A DNA stretch of 64,000 nucleotides from NCBI RefSeq assembly GCF_001039355.2, contig NW_019775387.1, positions 208,112 to 272,111 on the forward strand. Direction: 5' to 3'. Below the pieces are notes generated by a model. The model was not told where the DNA came from and did not search any database. It worked only from the letters and a program-made list of their open reading frames with translations. Below, piece by piece: positions 26,244 to 35,882 of this stretch. Position numbers and translations under genes: made by a program. Position 1 is the first letter of the stretch. Each line of letters starts with the position of its first letter. The stretch comes from Lingula anatina. Its lineage: Eukaryota; Brachiopoda; Lingulata; Lingulida; Lingulidae.

Positions 26244-29200
26244 AACAAGCAAAACAAGCTATCAAAGCTGTCAAATGTACAGACATAAAGCAGGAAAAAT
26301 GTCCATTTTCAACACTTTTTTTACATAATACAAAATAACCAATTTACTATCATTTTTACATGACCAACAAACAAAATGTTGAGATGGGGAAAAATATCAA
26401 AAGAACATTTTTGCTCTCAAATTGAAAGAAAATCCCCTTAAAACTGTTGAAAAACAATATCAGAAGAAAACCTTATATCATATATGTTGGCCAAATTACT
26501 TATAGGTCTAATTTTGTAATCCTAATAAATTGGCACATAAAACAACAAATATTAATACTACTTATTCACATGTGCTCAGATTTCAAAAAGTAATTCATTT
26601 CTGCATAGCATAGCGATTTTCTCACAATGTATATTATAAGCTATTATTTACATCAATAGGGTTTTCCCAATGAGTCCAGACATACTGCAGTAAAGTATCT
26701 GATACATGGTAATTTCCTTGGAACTGTAGCTGCATGTTTGCTGGTAAGCTTGCCAGGATGGAACTGAAAGACAAATTTTCATCAAACATAGAGAAGTAAC
26801 TTTATATGTATCATGCTTGAAACTTATGTTTACAATTCTTGTACTAAATTTAATACAGAAATGCAATTCTTCTTTTATCTGCTTTTGCAATGGTGTTTTT
26901 AAGGTATAAATGACTGTTGACTATTCAGAAAATGGTCAAATGTGTTTCCACCTTCAGATGGCATGTGTCAAATCAATTTTGATAGAATTTATTATAAACA
27001 TGGAAATCATCTTTTTTATTGATATGGCATAAAATAAGTGTGTCTTACCAAGCTCTTGTAGTCCACAACACCAAAGTTCTGGATACTATAAGTTTTGTGG
27101 TTGCATCCGACATCCTTTACGTAAATATTAGAAAAACAACATTCAGTTTGGCACTCCATTTTTCTATGTGTGTACTTGAGCAGATGACTTCATTTTTGAA
27201 CTTTTAAAGGACAATGGACACACCGTCAGAATAGCCTGAACGGAACATATTCTTCCAAAAACATGCCCAATTAACAATATCTTCATCCAAATACACAAAT
27301 TAAAAGCTCATTTTGTAAATTTCTGGCTTTAAAAAACGTCCTATTTGCTCGGCCTGGGAGTTAATGAGCTACATGGTCACGTGGTCCGATGACGACAATT
27401 GTGCCACCAGAGAACAGAGCGTGCTTAGCTGTCAAACTGAGCTGCATTATCTACCTGTAAGATGACTTTTCTGGCTTCTGATAAAAGTTTATACTCATTC
27501 AAATCTCTTACCCGAAGGGTCTTAATCCTCGTGAAGCTGTGTAAAACCATTTCCCGTCTAGTCAATTCTTTAACAAGCATTTAATTATGGTTATCCCAAG
27601 TTGTATAAAACACTGCATTTGAATGAGTTAAGGGTACTGTTGATTATTGCACATGAGGTCCATGTTATTTGTGAAATTCAATTTATTTTATTAAACCGCT
27701 GACACCCCGTCTTGCATACTTTTATTAAACTGAGGTAAACAATGCCCGTTACCTTTACAAGTCCTATCTTAATCATCCATCTAACTGGAACTTCCTTTAC
27801 CTCTTAACTAGAGGGTTAAATGGCATTCAATTCTCCTGTAGCCTTTGTCTTGCAAGTATCAAACGCACCCCGCTGGGGATATTTATCTCAGGTAAAAATC
27901 TACCTGTGCGTTAGTTTCAAAGAGCAGCTCGCGCAGACCTGGGGGTACTAGATAAAATCTGAACACCAGGTTTATCGAGGAGCTAGAGAAACAAAGGAAG
28001 AATTTTTCCTGCACAGCTTCATAGGAATTTTAACACGGACTTGATCCAGCTTAGCTAGCCTCCTTTTAAATAAATATACCATTCTGGGTAAATTAGAATA
28101 TTTATTAAATCGTGAGAATATTTTTGACTTAAATGATGATTTTATTATTAACGGAAATTAAGCTACTATATGAGGTACATTTGCTGTGATTACGCTGTCC
28201 TTCATGTTTTGCGTTAGTCTACATTTTGCTGTACATGCTTGTAATTTTTTAAAATCTGTGCGTACAATTTTTGCAGGTCTGGTTACGCCCTGTTATGTGA
28301 TGAAAGTCTAAATTTGGCAATTAGTTCCTTAGCTTATTTTAATAAAATTGCAGTGTAAAATTTTCAACAAGATGTTGGCGCAATAGCCCTTTACTCTTTG
28401 TTGATATTTCCCCCATCAAAGTTTGTCTAAAATTATCTTTCAATCTTTACTCTTTCAAGGACAGTATAAAGTTATCTGACATATTTTCGTGAAAACTTAA
28501 TGACAAGCCAAGTGTCTCCAGTTCATTCCGTACTCAATTTTACCCAAGCAAATTCTTTTCTTGAGTAGATCTTTATAGCACGGTGTTATAATACAATTTT
28601 TCGAAGAGGGGATTTAAATCAATATTAAAAAAATTGTAGCTTCAATGATTTCTTCCATGCTACTAGTAGCAAACAATGCTCTTTTACCTTGATCTGCTAC
28701 ATGTACATGTTTTTAGTTTGACAAAGCTTACAAAGTTTCAAAAAGTTTTGCGTACAGATGCAGAACTTGCGTTTCAAGTTATAAAATGATAAATCTGAGA
28801 GCAATTTCTTTTATTAATGTTTGCGACCGTGTTTGAATTTAATTGTTTAAATACTGATATTTAACGTCATTGTCAAATACTAATATGAAATAAATGAGAT
28901 ATATTGAAAAATATGAAAGCCCACCATGACGAGTTTGATACCTGTTATTACCTGGCTTGGGAATTGCAGCGGTGCATAATTAACAGGTTTTATTGTTAAC
29001 GAGCTCTTGGTCAACTACAATGCATTTAAAATGCATCAGCAATTAGTAAGCTTGCCAACTGATGACAGTAAATCTAAAAGACTATCAGCTTTTGATATGA
29101 TCTAAAACACCTGAGGTGTAGAGATCTCGAGCATCGCAACTATTGTCACCAAAGTTAGTGAGTAAGTCACGAAAGATTGTCAAGGAGTGCTGCAATTTTG

Positions 29201-30590
29201 GTGAATCCCACGGCAACACACTGAGGCATAACGAAAATTGCTCAACTCCATTCAACACATCTGTCCTAAACTATTCTGTCTGTATGCACCATGCAGCTCA
29301 GTTAAGTCTCATAGACCTTTATCCTCATTATCGTCACAGTACCACGTGACCCAGATCTGTTGCTTCATTTATGCATTTTAAAGTGAGGTTTACTAAAATG
29401 ACTTTTTTTCTACTAATAGATTGTTTTTATAATTTTTAAATGGCGGGGATCGATTAAAACATACCTCTAGTGTATAGATTGAGTGCTGAATCTTCAAAAT
29501 TCGAGAAAAGGATTTTTATGTGTCTATTGTCCTTTAAACTATAATGTGTAAATACATATATATATTTAACTTTACGGTGCCAGTTACTTATTTACAGAGT
29601 GATTAACACAGACTTTAAAATGTAATAATCATAGTGTGTACCTGTTACAAAAGGTCTCCAGTTCTGCAAACAAAACATCCACTAAAAGACATTTTTCATC
29701 ACCCAATAGAGTCAAAAGCTCATCTTCAGTCAGTACAGCCAGAACCCCATGACATAAACATGCGTATGAGACCAGGGGAAGAGTGTCCCTGTTGAGTGCA
29801 TCTGAAAACCTGGCAACCAACCATTCAGTGCCCCCTTTCAGCAAAGCTCCACTCTGATTTTCAATCAGTTTGTAACTTTTGACATTTGGGGATATTAGAT
29901 TGATCACCTGAAATTTAAGATAAGGTTGTAATTGGTTAAGGACCATTGATGTTTCTAAATAATATCATTACCCTGTTTAAAATATTTCAGAAGAGCTATA
30001 AAGGTTATATAGCTATAAGCTATGCACAGACATGATTACTTAAGCACAGAACTGAACTGAATAAAAGACTCACAAGAAACTGATTTTTAAATAAATATAA
30101 CAATAATAACTAACCATGGCCACAGCTTCAGTATCACAGCAGATTTTTACAATCAGGGGAACTGCTATTCCACATGTCACTCTGCAGTCGAGGAGGAATG
30201 TATCTATCAACAACAATATTGTATAACATTAATATAATAAAACTGGAGGATCAGAGTGGTGCTACCACCACCAGGTATTGTCCCACCAGCGCGATTAATC
30301 CTATTCACGTTAAATGGTAGCTATGGATGTATCCATTTTAATTGTGGAGAAATATGGTCTGGTAACTATGCAAAATGCATTTTATGAGGAAAAGTAGGTC
30401 ATATGTCAAATTCATGGGCATGTTAAGATTTTCAATATATGACTTCCTATGAACTGTAACTATGGATGTATCTCAGCCATTTTTGGAAATATGCAGGCCA
30501 GAAAATTGGCATACTGCAGTTCATGGTGAAAAGTAAGTCAAATGTCAAATTCACGCTGGTGGTACAATAAGAAAGTTAATTCCACCTAAA

Positions 30591-30652
<62 letters not shown>

Positions 30653-33600
30653 TTTCTTAGCCCACTCAATCAAATTCATCTTGGAATTTACTTTAGAAAC
30701 CCTTTATGATCTTTTGATTATTTTCTGTCATCAAAACAACACCACAAGTTTCATCGGTGACTTAAAAATAGTAGCAACTATTAGGTTGCAGGTCCAACTA
30801 TTCAAATATGGTAAATTATGCCAAATTTTTAAAATAGGGACACTTTAGCTTAGATCAACAGAATGGCTACCAATTGTCCTCATAGCATCAAAGATGCATT
30901 GTTTAGCTTAGACATATACAAGTCTTTGTGACAACTAGGCCCATATTGACGCTGGAAGCTTATAATAGTTTCTATTCACATTCTATGTTTCATGTACCAA
31001 AAATGCCTTCAGCACCCAAAAATAAAAAGTCACAACATTTCTACATTCTTTAGGAAAACAACAATTTCAAAACAGTAGATCATGCCTAATTTCAAAATGG
31101 TGTCTGGCTGCCAAATTGGAATTGAGGGACAACAAGGCCACAAACTGCTTCATAATGTCAAAAATGAGTCTCTAATTTTGTTCTAGACAAAGAAAAAACA
31201 CTGATGGAAATACGAAACATTTTATTTTGGCACCTAATTTTCATAATTTATGCTATTTGTGTTTATTTCTGTATCAATAGAGATTGTCTCTATGGACATT
31301 TTTTTTTTTGACCCAAGGAACATTCCTACCAAGTTAGACATTTGTCCTGCAAAATGCAGGGTTTGCCTAATTTTGATTCTTAACAAACCTTCTACATGGT
31401 ATTTCATACATTTTGTTAACAGTGAAAAGTGCACAGCAAAGACCTTGTCGGCAGCAGACACAGGTGATAGAAATATGTACAGATACACAGTGTCTGTACA
31501 TAAAATCAGTGTTCAAGAATCAAATAATGAAAGTACTTTGAGGTATCTTACCATCAGCCAATATATCCGTCACACTTTCACAGATCTGCTTTATACTGGA
31601 GAGCAAAGATGCTTTATTGCGGCCTTCATATAGTTCTAGTGAAATAGGTTTCAGGCATTTCTGTCCTATTTTGGTCACTGACTGAACAGCAGTCATAATG
31701 TCATGCATCCTTTCTTTTCTCTCTATAGGACTCTTGTTAATTCTATTAAGCAGAAAATTATAGTAAGGTTGCATTAAAACATATACAAAGCAATATTCCC
31801 AATGAATCCTACTTTGATTTAAAACAATTTTACACAAGCTTTTTCCTAAAAGTTTGAATAAAATGTTTTGTTGTTCTTTTTCTTTATTATTTACCTATCT
31901 AGGCCAAATGTTCTTCATCAAACTCACTGATACAATTATATCACTAGTGCACCTGAAATGGTATTTATCTGCAATTTCAGATCACATCTTACACACGCAC
32001 ACACACACTTACACACTTACTCAGTATCCTGGTGAAACTGCTTTAGAGCCCTTGCAAGGAATTCTAATGCTGTAATGAAATATGTTGAAATGGATCGTCA
32101 GTGTGGTTAAACCAATAGATCAAAAACATTATTTTGTCAAAAACTTGTAAGTTAGGTGCAGTGAAACAATAGTCTATGGCAAAGATGGTCTCTATGCAAT
32201 GTTTGTATTGTCCTCTATATTACCTTACCTGACAGCCTGTTAGACATATACCCTCTGATATTACCGGGGGGGGGGGGGGGGGGCTCTAAATAGAATTCAA
32301 AACAAAGAGGGGGGGGGAGTGGGGGATGGGTCAATAAAGATAATTTGGAAAACTGCCTCTGTAATATTTAGCTGTTGATCTTAGTACACTGTGGAAATTG
32401 TGTAGTCGGCTGATTCATTTAATTCATTGAAATAATCAGCCTCAGCTACCAGCCTGTAAGTGATTACTATCACTAAAATGTAAAATATAATTCCTTGGCA
32501 CCAAAACAATCTTATTGATTACATTTATGGTTTGTAATTAATATTCTTGAATATATTACATTTTGTTGATATTACTCTCAGCTTGATGATCAAAAGTATA
32601 ACAACTGTTCATCTGAGCCAAAAGATGAATTTTCCTGGGGTAAACAATTTTCCCATATTTACCAATGGTTAATGTATCCATTTTACATTCAAAGTTAGTT
32701 CCTGGTTTATTCTAAAAAGTTTGTCTTGATTATTACAGAGTACAGCCACTTAAGGAGGTCACATGGTCCGATGACAAGCACAGATTTCAGAATAATTGCA
32801 ATAACTGCCGTTTTTGTGGTAAAATAGAATATATTATATTTCTACATGTTGTAAACAATGTATTTATTGATCTCATATGAAGAGTTGTTATCCCTTTAAC
32901 ATATTTAAAATGACCTTTAGCCTTAACAAAAAGCAATATCTAAAACTATAAACTTCAATAAAATTTCAAATGCATACAAAGGTTTCACCTTCAACATAGA
33001 TTTCTAACACACACAGCTCCCCAATTGGAAAATTTTCACTAAGTGAATAAAGCATATCCACTAAGTCTTAACAAAAAACAATATCTAAAACTATAAACTT
33101 CAATAAAATTTCAAATGCATAAAAAGGTTTTACCTTCAACATAGATTTCTAACACACACAGCTCCCCAATTGGAAAATTTTCACTAAGTGAATGAAGCAT
33201 ATCCACTAAGTCTTAACAAAAAGCAATATCTAAAACTATAAACTTCAATAAAATTTCAAATACATAAAAAGGTTTTACCTTCAACATAGATTTCTAACAC
33301 ACACAGCTCCCCAATTGGAAAATTTTCACTAAGTGAATGAAGCATGTCCACTAAGTCTCTTATCTGCTTCAGTGCAGGATTATTGCCAACACCAAGTAAC
33401 ATGGAACATATTTGCTCCTTCAGTGTATCTTTTATCTCTTCCTTAAATATTGAGCCAAAACACTGGAGGCAGCTGAAAGTGCAACAAAACAAAAAGGTAT
33501 ACCAAGTACCAAAAATGACAACACGGTTACTCAAAATGACATGATCTTGACTGCAAACTTATTATACAGTTACTCTATTTGTGTACATGAAAAAAAAACA

Positions 33601-34663
33601 AGGCAGCAAAGCTGCTTAACATCCAGCCCTTGAAAAAAGTCTACATTTGGATCAACAAGAAAATACTGACACAAATGTAATAATGATCAGCAACCTCAGC
33701 AATATTTTATACACCAATTTCAGCATGTCTTGTAATCTTTGCAATAATTATTCTTATTGTAAACCTCTTCCAATACCTTATTAATTTCAGTAATGACTCA
33801 ATCTTTTCAATGGCAAAAATTTACAGATTCTGTATCATTTAAGGCATAAAGTCTTAAAAGTAATGTTCCTATTGAGAGGTAGTAACAAAACTGAAAATCA
33901 GGCCAATAGATCAAATCTGCCCAGAAAAATCACCACAAATGCTACTCAGAAATATATATTTTTAAACAAAACATAAAAAGCCTTACCTGACTAAAGCCCT
34001 CTTTTTTGGAATCCTTGCTGCCATATGAAGGTATGCATTCACTAGGACTTGAATACATAAACTCACTTCTCCTGTTTGAGCATCGGCAGTTTTAGCTGCA
34101 GCAGTTATCTGAAAATTCAAATAATGTAGCTAGTGTTTCTGTCAATTTGGATGCAAAATTACATCATGTTTAATAGCATAATCACCACTACTTCTTATTT
34201 ATGTGTAACAGGTAAGACAGACATTCAGAAAATGTAAATTACATAAAAGCTTAAGAACAAAATGATTTTTTTCTCGAAATAACAATTAAAATTGTTTGTA
34301 TAGTTAAGAAAATTACTGTAACATATGTAACCTACAACTCAAAAATAAAACATGTTGCTATATACATGAATTTATATTTTTTGTCTTGCAGATCTTTTTT
34401 TGGTCTGACAGATTTTTAGATTTTATCAGACTGAATGTCTGACACTTTTTTAACTTTTGGGAAGTCTCCTCACCCCTCCTTCCCGAAATCACCTGACACA
34501 ATCCACTATAGTTACCATTTACCCACGGCTATGGATGTTGGCTAATATATTTCATCAATTTAAATTGTTCTTACTTGCTTAATGATGGATATTTGCTGTT
34601 TCTCATCTTCTTCTTGCAAAAATCCACAAATGAGTCTTGAAATATCTGTCTCACATGGGCCAT
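12609..34663 (-). CDS. THADA: THADA homologue, 21 exons, N-terminal exon(s) and C-terminal third not found
   Basis: Exons in transcript order: 34663-34575, 34108-33987, 33472-33279, 32069-32021, 31742-31552, 30179-30115, 29907-29642, 26763-26652, 26180-26111, 25533-25343, 24455-24294, 24136-24055, 21521-21367, 19835-19680, 17599-17498 (second copy 18646-18545), 16918-16792 (second copy 18051-17925), 16417-16314 (start lost in gap), 15232-14766, 14283-14144, 13695-13490, 12718-12609. All other borders are GT-AG and phases match, giving about 1,050 codons. Matches to vertebrate THADA recalled from memory include LGALMTCLKRA, RLDALGLLCEN, MNSQSPAFRQ, VVCCWRCVKEASLLLGQL and HRGAFELAYAGF. THADA is a long helical-repeat protein. 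Its yeast relative Trm732 and human THADA partner the Trm7/FTSJ1 methyltransferase for tRNA position-32 2'-O-methylation; fly THADA also acts on SERCA. The conserved DUF2428 region should follow HRGAFELAYAGF but is absent between 12608 and the POLI gene. Confidence 0.93.
12920..13310 (+). mobile_element. tRNA-derived SINE, split by a MITE
   Basis: The head (about 12933-12984, with GGTCAAAGTGTC in the box A region) and the tail (13197-13310, TTCATAAACGGTACCTG and TCTCCCCACTTGCCACTCAG) resemble the SINE at 62193-62335. MITE family G copy 3 is inserted between them. TAAG is repeated at both sides of the insertion, so the SINE is older than the MITE. Confidence 0.6.
12985..13196 (+). mobile_element. 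MITE family G, copy 3 (inserted in a SINE)
   Basis: About 212 bp with the family interior (GTTAATTACCCCCTTACAG) and ends CCCCATTCCCAGAGATT / GCGAATACGCCC. TAAG lies directly outside both ends (12980-12983 and 13197-13200). It lies in a THADA intron. Confidence 0.8.
13700..14143. other. THADA intron, low-complexity AT-rich
   Basis: Intron between exons 14283-14144 and 13695-13490. It holds two poly(A)/poly(T) stretches and no recognisable gene or repeat. Confidence 0.6.
15233..16313. other. THADA intron with a dispersed degenerate repeat
   Basis: The stretch GTTGTCAAATGTACAGAC (about 15355) recurs near 19866 and 26266 with the same downstream ACATAAAGCA-type context. This points to an old dispersed repeat in several THADA introns. 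The short frames here have no recognisable domain. Confidence 0.45.
16418..16486. other. Assembly gap (35 N) followed by a 34-base poly(A) tract
   Basis: N from 16418 to 16452, then 34 consecutive A. The gap cuts off the 5' (acceptor) end of the THADA exon ending at 16314, whose visible part encodes VQTLLECLVDTFEDNKRSAL. The poly(A) run may have stopped the assembly. Confidence 0.95.
17458..17485 (+). repeat. (TA)n microsatellite
   Basis: About 13 TA units next to the donor side of a THADA exon. It is missing from the second copy of the same intron near 18532, so it is a length polymorphism between alleles. Confidence 0.9.
17645..17672. mobile_element. TTAA-flanked MITE family B, left end of a split copy
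   Basis: It starts after TTAA (17641-17644) with AGGCATAATAACTCTTTGTA, the terminus of the full copy at 59782-60120. It is cut at the single N at 17673. The other part resumes at 18980-19169. Confidence 0.8.
17674..18978. repeat. Embedded alternative haplotype of the THADA segment
   Basis: Bounded by single Ns at 17673 and 18979. Positions 17674-18690 duplicate 16540-17640, including both THADA exons (18051-17925, 18646-18545) with identical reading frames. Positions 18690-18978 duplicate 19170-19460. In this copy the sequence runs straight through CATGC-TTAA-CAATAATT, where the other allele carries a MITE. The simplest reading is that the second allele was placed inside the first allele's MITE by the assembler. 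A real tandem duplication is less likely. Confidence 0.8.
18739..18978. mobile_element. MITE family A, truncated copy
   Basis: Starts after TTAA (18735-18738) with AGGTACATATGAACCGAGC and matches 4896-5135 and 19221-19460. Truncated by the N at 18979. It is probably the allele of the copy at 19221. Confidence 0.75.
18980..19169. mobile_element. MITE family B, right part of the split copy
   Basis: It matches the right half of 59782-60120, including TGGATTCATTAACCATTGGT, and ends GAAGAGTTATTATTGCT before TTAA (19170-19173). With 17645-17672 it makes one element interrupted by the embedded haplotype. Confidence 0.8.
19221..19597. mobile_element. MITE family A, copy in a THADA intron
   Basis: 377 bp between TTAA (19217-19220) and TTAA (19598-19601), near-identical to 4896-5265 except for small indels. 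It ends 82 bp from the edge of the THADA exon 19835-19680. Confidence 0.75.
19836..21366. other. THADA intron without recognised gene
   Basis: AT-rich intron between exons 21521-21367 and 19835-19680. It has the dispersed GTCAAATGTACAGACAT repeat near 19867 and a repeat block near 20125 (AAATAGGCTGATTTTCCAC) that resembles 41567 and 49300-49640. A short purine-rich stretch near 20640-20710 repeats GTAAAGTATG. Confidence 0.5.
22389..22529 (-). CDS. Small ORF of 46 codons in a THADA intron, unassigned
   Basis: Starts ATG at 22529 (MSFDYAKLSYVSVAVENA), acidic and glutamine-rich at the end, and stops TAA at 22389. The amino-acid composition looks protein-like rather than translated AT-rich intron. 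The sequence upstream has several CpG. It is on the same strand as THADA, so it could be a nested small gene, a last exon of something else, a retrocopy remnant or chance. I do not recognise the family, and no splice site is needed to read it. Confidence 0.25.
   Translation of the reverse strand: MSFDYAKLSYVSVAVENAVDEGVFLPQEESQLPNNEPAQVPQQKIK
22530..23567. other. THADA intron, no recognised gene
   Basis: Several overlapping short open frames occur on both strands (for example 22570-22896 and 23218-23469). None shows a domain or splice-consistent extension that I recognise. I see no repeat shared with other parts of the window. Confidence 0.4.
23570..23937. mobile_element. MITE with CAGACATGCTGAAA inverted ends
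   Basis: The left end CAGACATGCTGAAA is complemented by TTTTCAGCATGTCTG near 23921-23935. Inner arms contain repeated GGTCCGAC / GTCGGTCC words in opposite orientation. About 365 bp, no transposase. The CAG start is hAT-like, but no clean 8 bp duplication is visible. Frames within it (23556-23999) are not considered genes. Confidence 0.6.
24959..25288. mobile_element. MITE with ~57 bp terminal inverted repeats
   Basis: Left arm 24960-25019 (GGGCTAGATTTGGTGTTAAA...) is complemented by right arm about 25229-25288 (...TTAAGGCCAAATCAAGCCC). The centre holds three degenerate repeats of CTC(A/T)CAATAG-GGA. No coding capacity. It lies in a THADA intron. Confidence 0.75.
25753..26058. mobile_element. 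MITE with ~60 bp terminal inverted repeats (AGGTTGCATTC)
   Basis: The left end AGGTTGCATTCACAACAG is complemented by CTGTCCTGAATGCAACCT at the right end, and AAATATGGCTGACCC by GGGTCAGCCATATTTG. About 306 bp, non-coding, in a THADA intron. The target-site duplication is not evident. Confidence 0.8.
26187..26243 (+). repeat. (AAAC)n/(AAAT)n microsatellite
   Basis: A few AAAC units followed by about ten AAAT units, starting seven bases beyond the acceptor edge of the THADA exon 26180-26111. Confidence 0.95.
27208..29533. mobile_element. 2.3 kb TTAA-flanked element with inverted ends
   Basis: The left end AGGACAATGGACACAC follows TTAA (27204-27207). The right end GTGTCTATTGTCCT precedes TTAA (29534-29537), giving about 14 bp of near-perfect inverted repeat and an exact TTAA duplication. 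The interior holds no long ORF or recognisable transposase, so it is a non-autonomous or deleted piggyBac-like element. The word GTGGTCCGATGACGAC near 27380 recurs near 32765. It fills most of the THADA intron between exons 29907-29642 and 26763-26652. Confidence 0.75.
30238..30560. repeat. Two-unit degenerate direct repeat bounded by GGTGGTAC-type ends
   Basis: Units starting near 30319 and 30464 both begin CTATGGATGTATC and end GTCA(A/T)ATGTCAAATTCA. The outer ends GTGGTGCTACCACCACCAGG and ACGCTGGTGGTAC are roughly complementary. It may be a small mobile element in a THADA intron. Confidence 0.4.
30594..30648 (+). repeat. (GA)n microsatellite
   Basis: About 27 uninterrupted GA dinucleotides in the THADA intron between 31552 and 30179. 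Confidence 0.97.
32262..32325 (+). repeat. Poly(G) tracts
   Basis: A run of about 20 G, then after a short spacer another G-rich stretch (GGGGGGGGGAGTGGGGG). Such runs can form quadruplexes and are error-prone in assembly. No gene is associated. Confidence 0.9.
32754..32895 (-). mobile_element. MITE family B, short deletion derivative
   Basis: Bounded by TTAA at 32750-32753 and 32896-32899. The right end (GAAGAGTTGTTATCCCT) and interior (CTGCCGTTTTTGTGGTAAAA) are the reverse complement of the left half of the family B copy at 59782-60120. The other terminus is missing or replaced, so it is an internally deleted or rearranged member. Confidence 0.6.
32922..33356 (-). repeat. Three tandem ~145 bp copies of a THADA exon end plus intron start
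   Basis: Three units (about 32922-33066, 33067-33211, 33212-33356) are nearly identical. Each contains the last roughly 75 coding bases of the exon 33472-33279 (encoding LSENFPIGELCVLEIYVE), its donor site and the first part of the intron. Only the third is joined to the rest of the exon. In the first two, a pyrimidine-rich stretch ending in AG precedes the exon fragment, so each could be spliced as a small extra exon. Whether they are used is unknown. Confidence 0.85.
33473..33986. other. THADA intron, nothing recognised
   Basis: AT-rich intron between exons 34108-33987 and 33472-33279. No repeat or gene found. Confidence 0.5.
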
Positions 34664-34874
34664 CTGTAAAAAAGGAAACAATATACAGTATGGATAGATA
34701 AGTAGCTTGATATATACAGGCTCGGCTGTCAACTTGATTGGTCAATAAAAACCACAGAAATTTTCATTTTACACTTACAAAATTCAAGTTAAAAAACTTG
34801 TGCAACACATGTTAAAAATTCAATTAAAACAGAAACAGCCATCAGATCATCCTCTAACCAAGCACTAGTACTTC

Positions 34875-35035
34875 AACTTTCAACTATTGCCATCGAATTG
34901 AGGCGTGCTCCTGGCTACCCATGTGCAAAGCATCCTCCATCCAACTGGGTCTTCACTCAATAGCATTGTTGCCTCCCTCAACTTGGTCAGCCAACTGGTC
35001 TTTTTTTAACCTCTTCCTCATTTCTCCTCAACAAA

Positions 35036-35067
<32 letters not shown>

Positions 35068-35110
35068 TGGCTTCCTTATCTTTTGCTCTAATCATGTGTC
35101 CAAAGTAATT
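34875..35110 (-). pseudogene. Non-LTR retrotransposon (LINE) fragment, C-terminal tail of reverse transcriptase ORF
   Basis: Minus-strand reading gives KLNYFGHMIRAKDKEAMMM, then after stops KTSWLTKLREAT and VGWRMLCTWVA. These match the (K/R)L-(Y/W)FGH--RA ... R-R-RT-WL-(N/K)-(K/R)EAT ... D-W-----V pattern typical of the C-terminal end of LINE ORF2 proteins. A (CAT)n expansion at 35039-35067 lies inside it. Truncated and with stops, so inactive. Confidence 0.55.
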
Positions 35111-35700
35111 CAGCTTCTGGGGTAGTGCTAACACTCGCCAATTTAGCCAAATGCTAAAACTGACTTCAACTGGCTAAAGAAAAAGGGCTCAATTTGACAT
35201 GTTTTAGCCAAATTATAACCATTTTGATAACAAATTGACAAAAATTTGGTGATATGGCTAAGCGAAAAAAATTACTAGCGCTAACCCAGAGCTTATTTAA
35301 TTTTTGCCAGAATACCATACAGTTTGGTATCCAGGGCCCAGTGTTCATTCTAGGATGCGCCCTTGCATCATTGGCGCAGAAAAAATTAGGTTGACGCAAT
35401 TCGTAGAGTGAGCTGCGCCAACAAAATTCAAGAGAATTAACAGCGGCGCATTTTTGTGTTCTAAACGGCAAATTCACGACCGAAGTTTGATTGTTTACTC
35501 GACATCTCTTGACATCAAGATCCTACGTTAGACGTAATGAAGACATTCTTTGCTCGTCGCAGTTTTTAACAAATATCTTAATTTATGCTGACGTCATGCT
35601 TTTTATGCAAATCAGTGGCGATCGCCCCTCCTTTCTTGAATCCCTGATAGGCTGAGATTAATTGTCCATGTAAATCAATTGATCAACTCGTACATTGTAC

Positions 35701-35874
35701 GGGGGCGTCTCGATAGTCCAAAGGTTCATTAGTCCGAAGGTTCATTGGTCCGAAAAGTGGTAACATTTTTATCGATTTTTTAATCAAGGGTTCATTGGTC
35801 CGAAGGTTCTATAGTGAACATTCGGACCAATGAACCTTCGGACTATTGAACCTTCGGACTATCGCTACGGCCCC
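35701..35874. mobile_element. 174 bp palindromic MITE inserted at the hAT transposase start codon
   Basis: The ends GGGGGCGTCTCGATAGTCC and GGACTATCGCTACGGCCCC are inverted copies. Nearly the whole element folds back on itself through repeated GTCCGAAGGTTCATTG words in alternate orientation. CATTGTAC flanks both sides (35693-35700 and 35875-35882), an 8 bp target duplication. It lies only a few bases before the ATG codons at 35883 and 35886, so it separates the transposase from its original upstream sequence. Confidence 0.85.
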
Positions 35875-35882
35875 CATTGTAC

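Noticed and set aside
35039..35067. (CAT)n repeat as a separate regulatory element
   Set aside because: It lies within the LINE-derived fragment, where it expands a Met run in the old reading frame, and looks like simple slippage.
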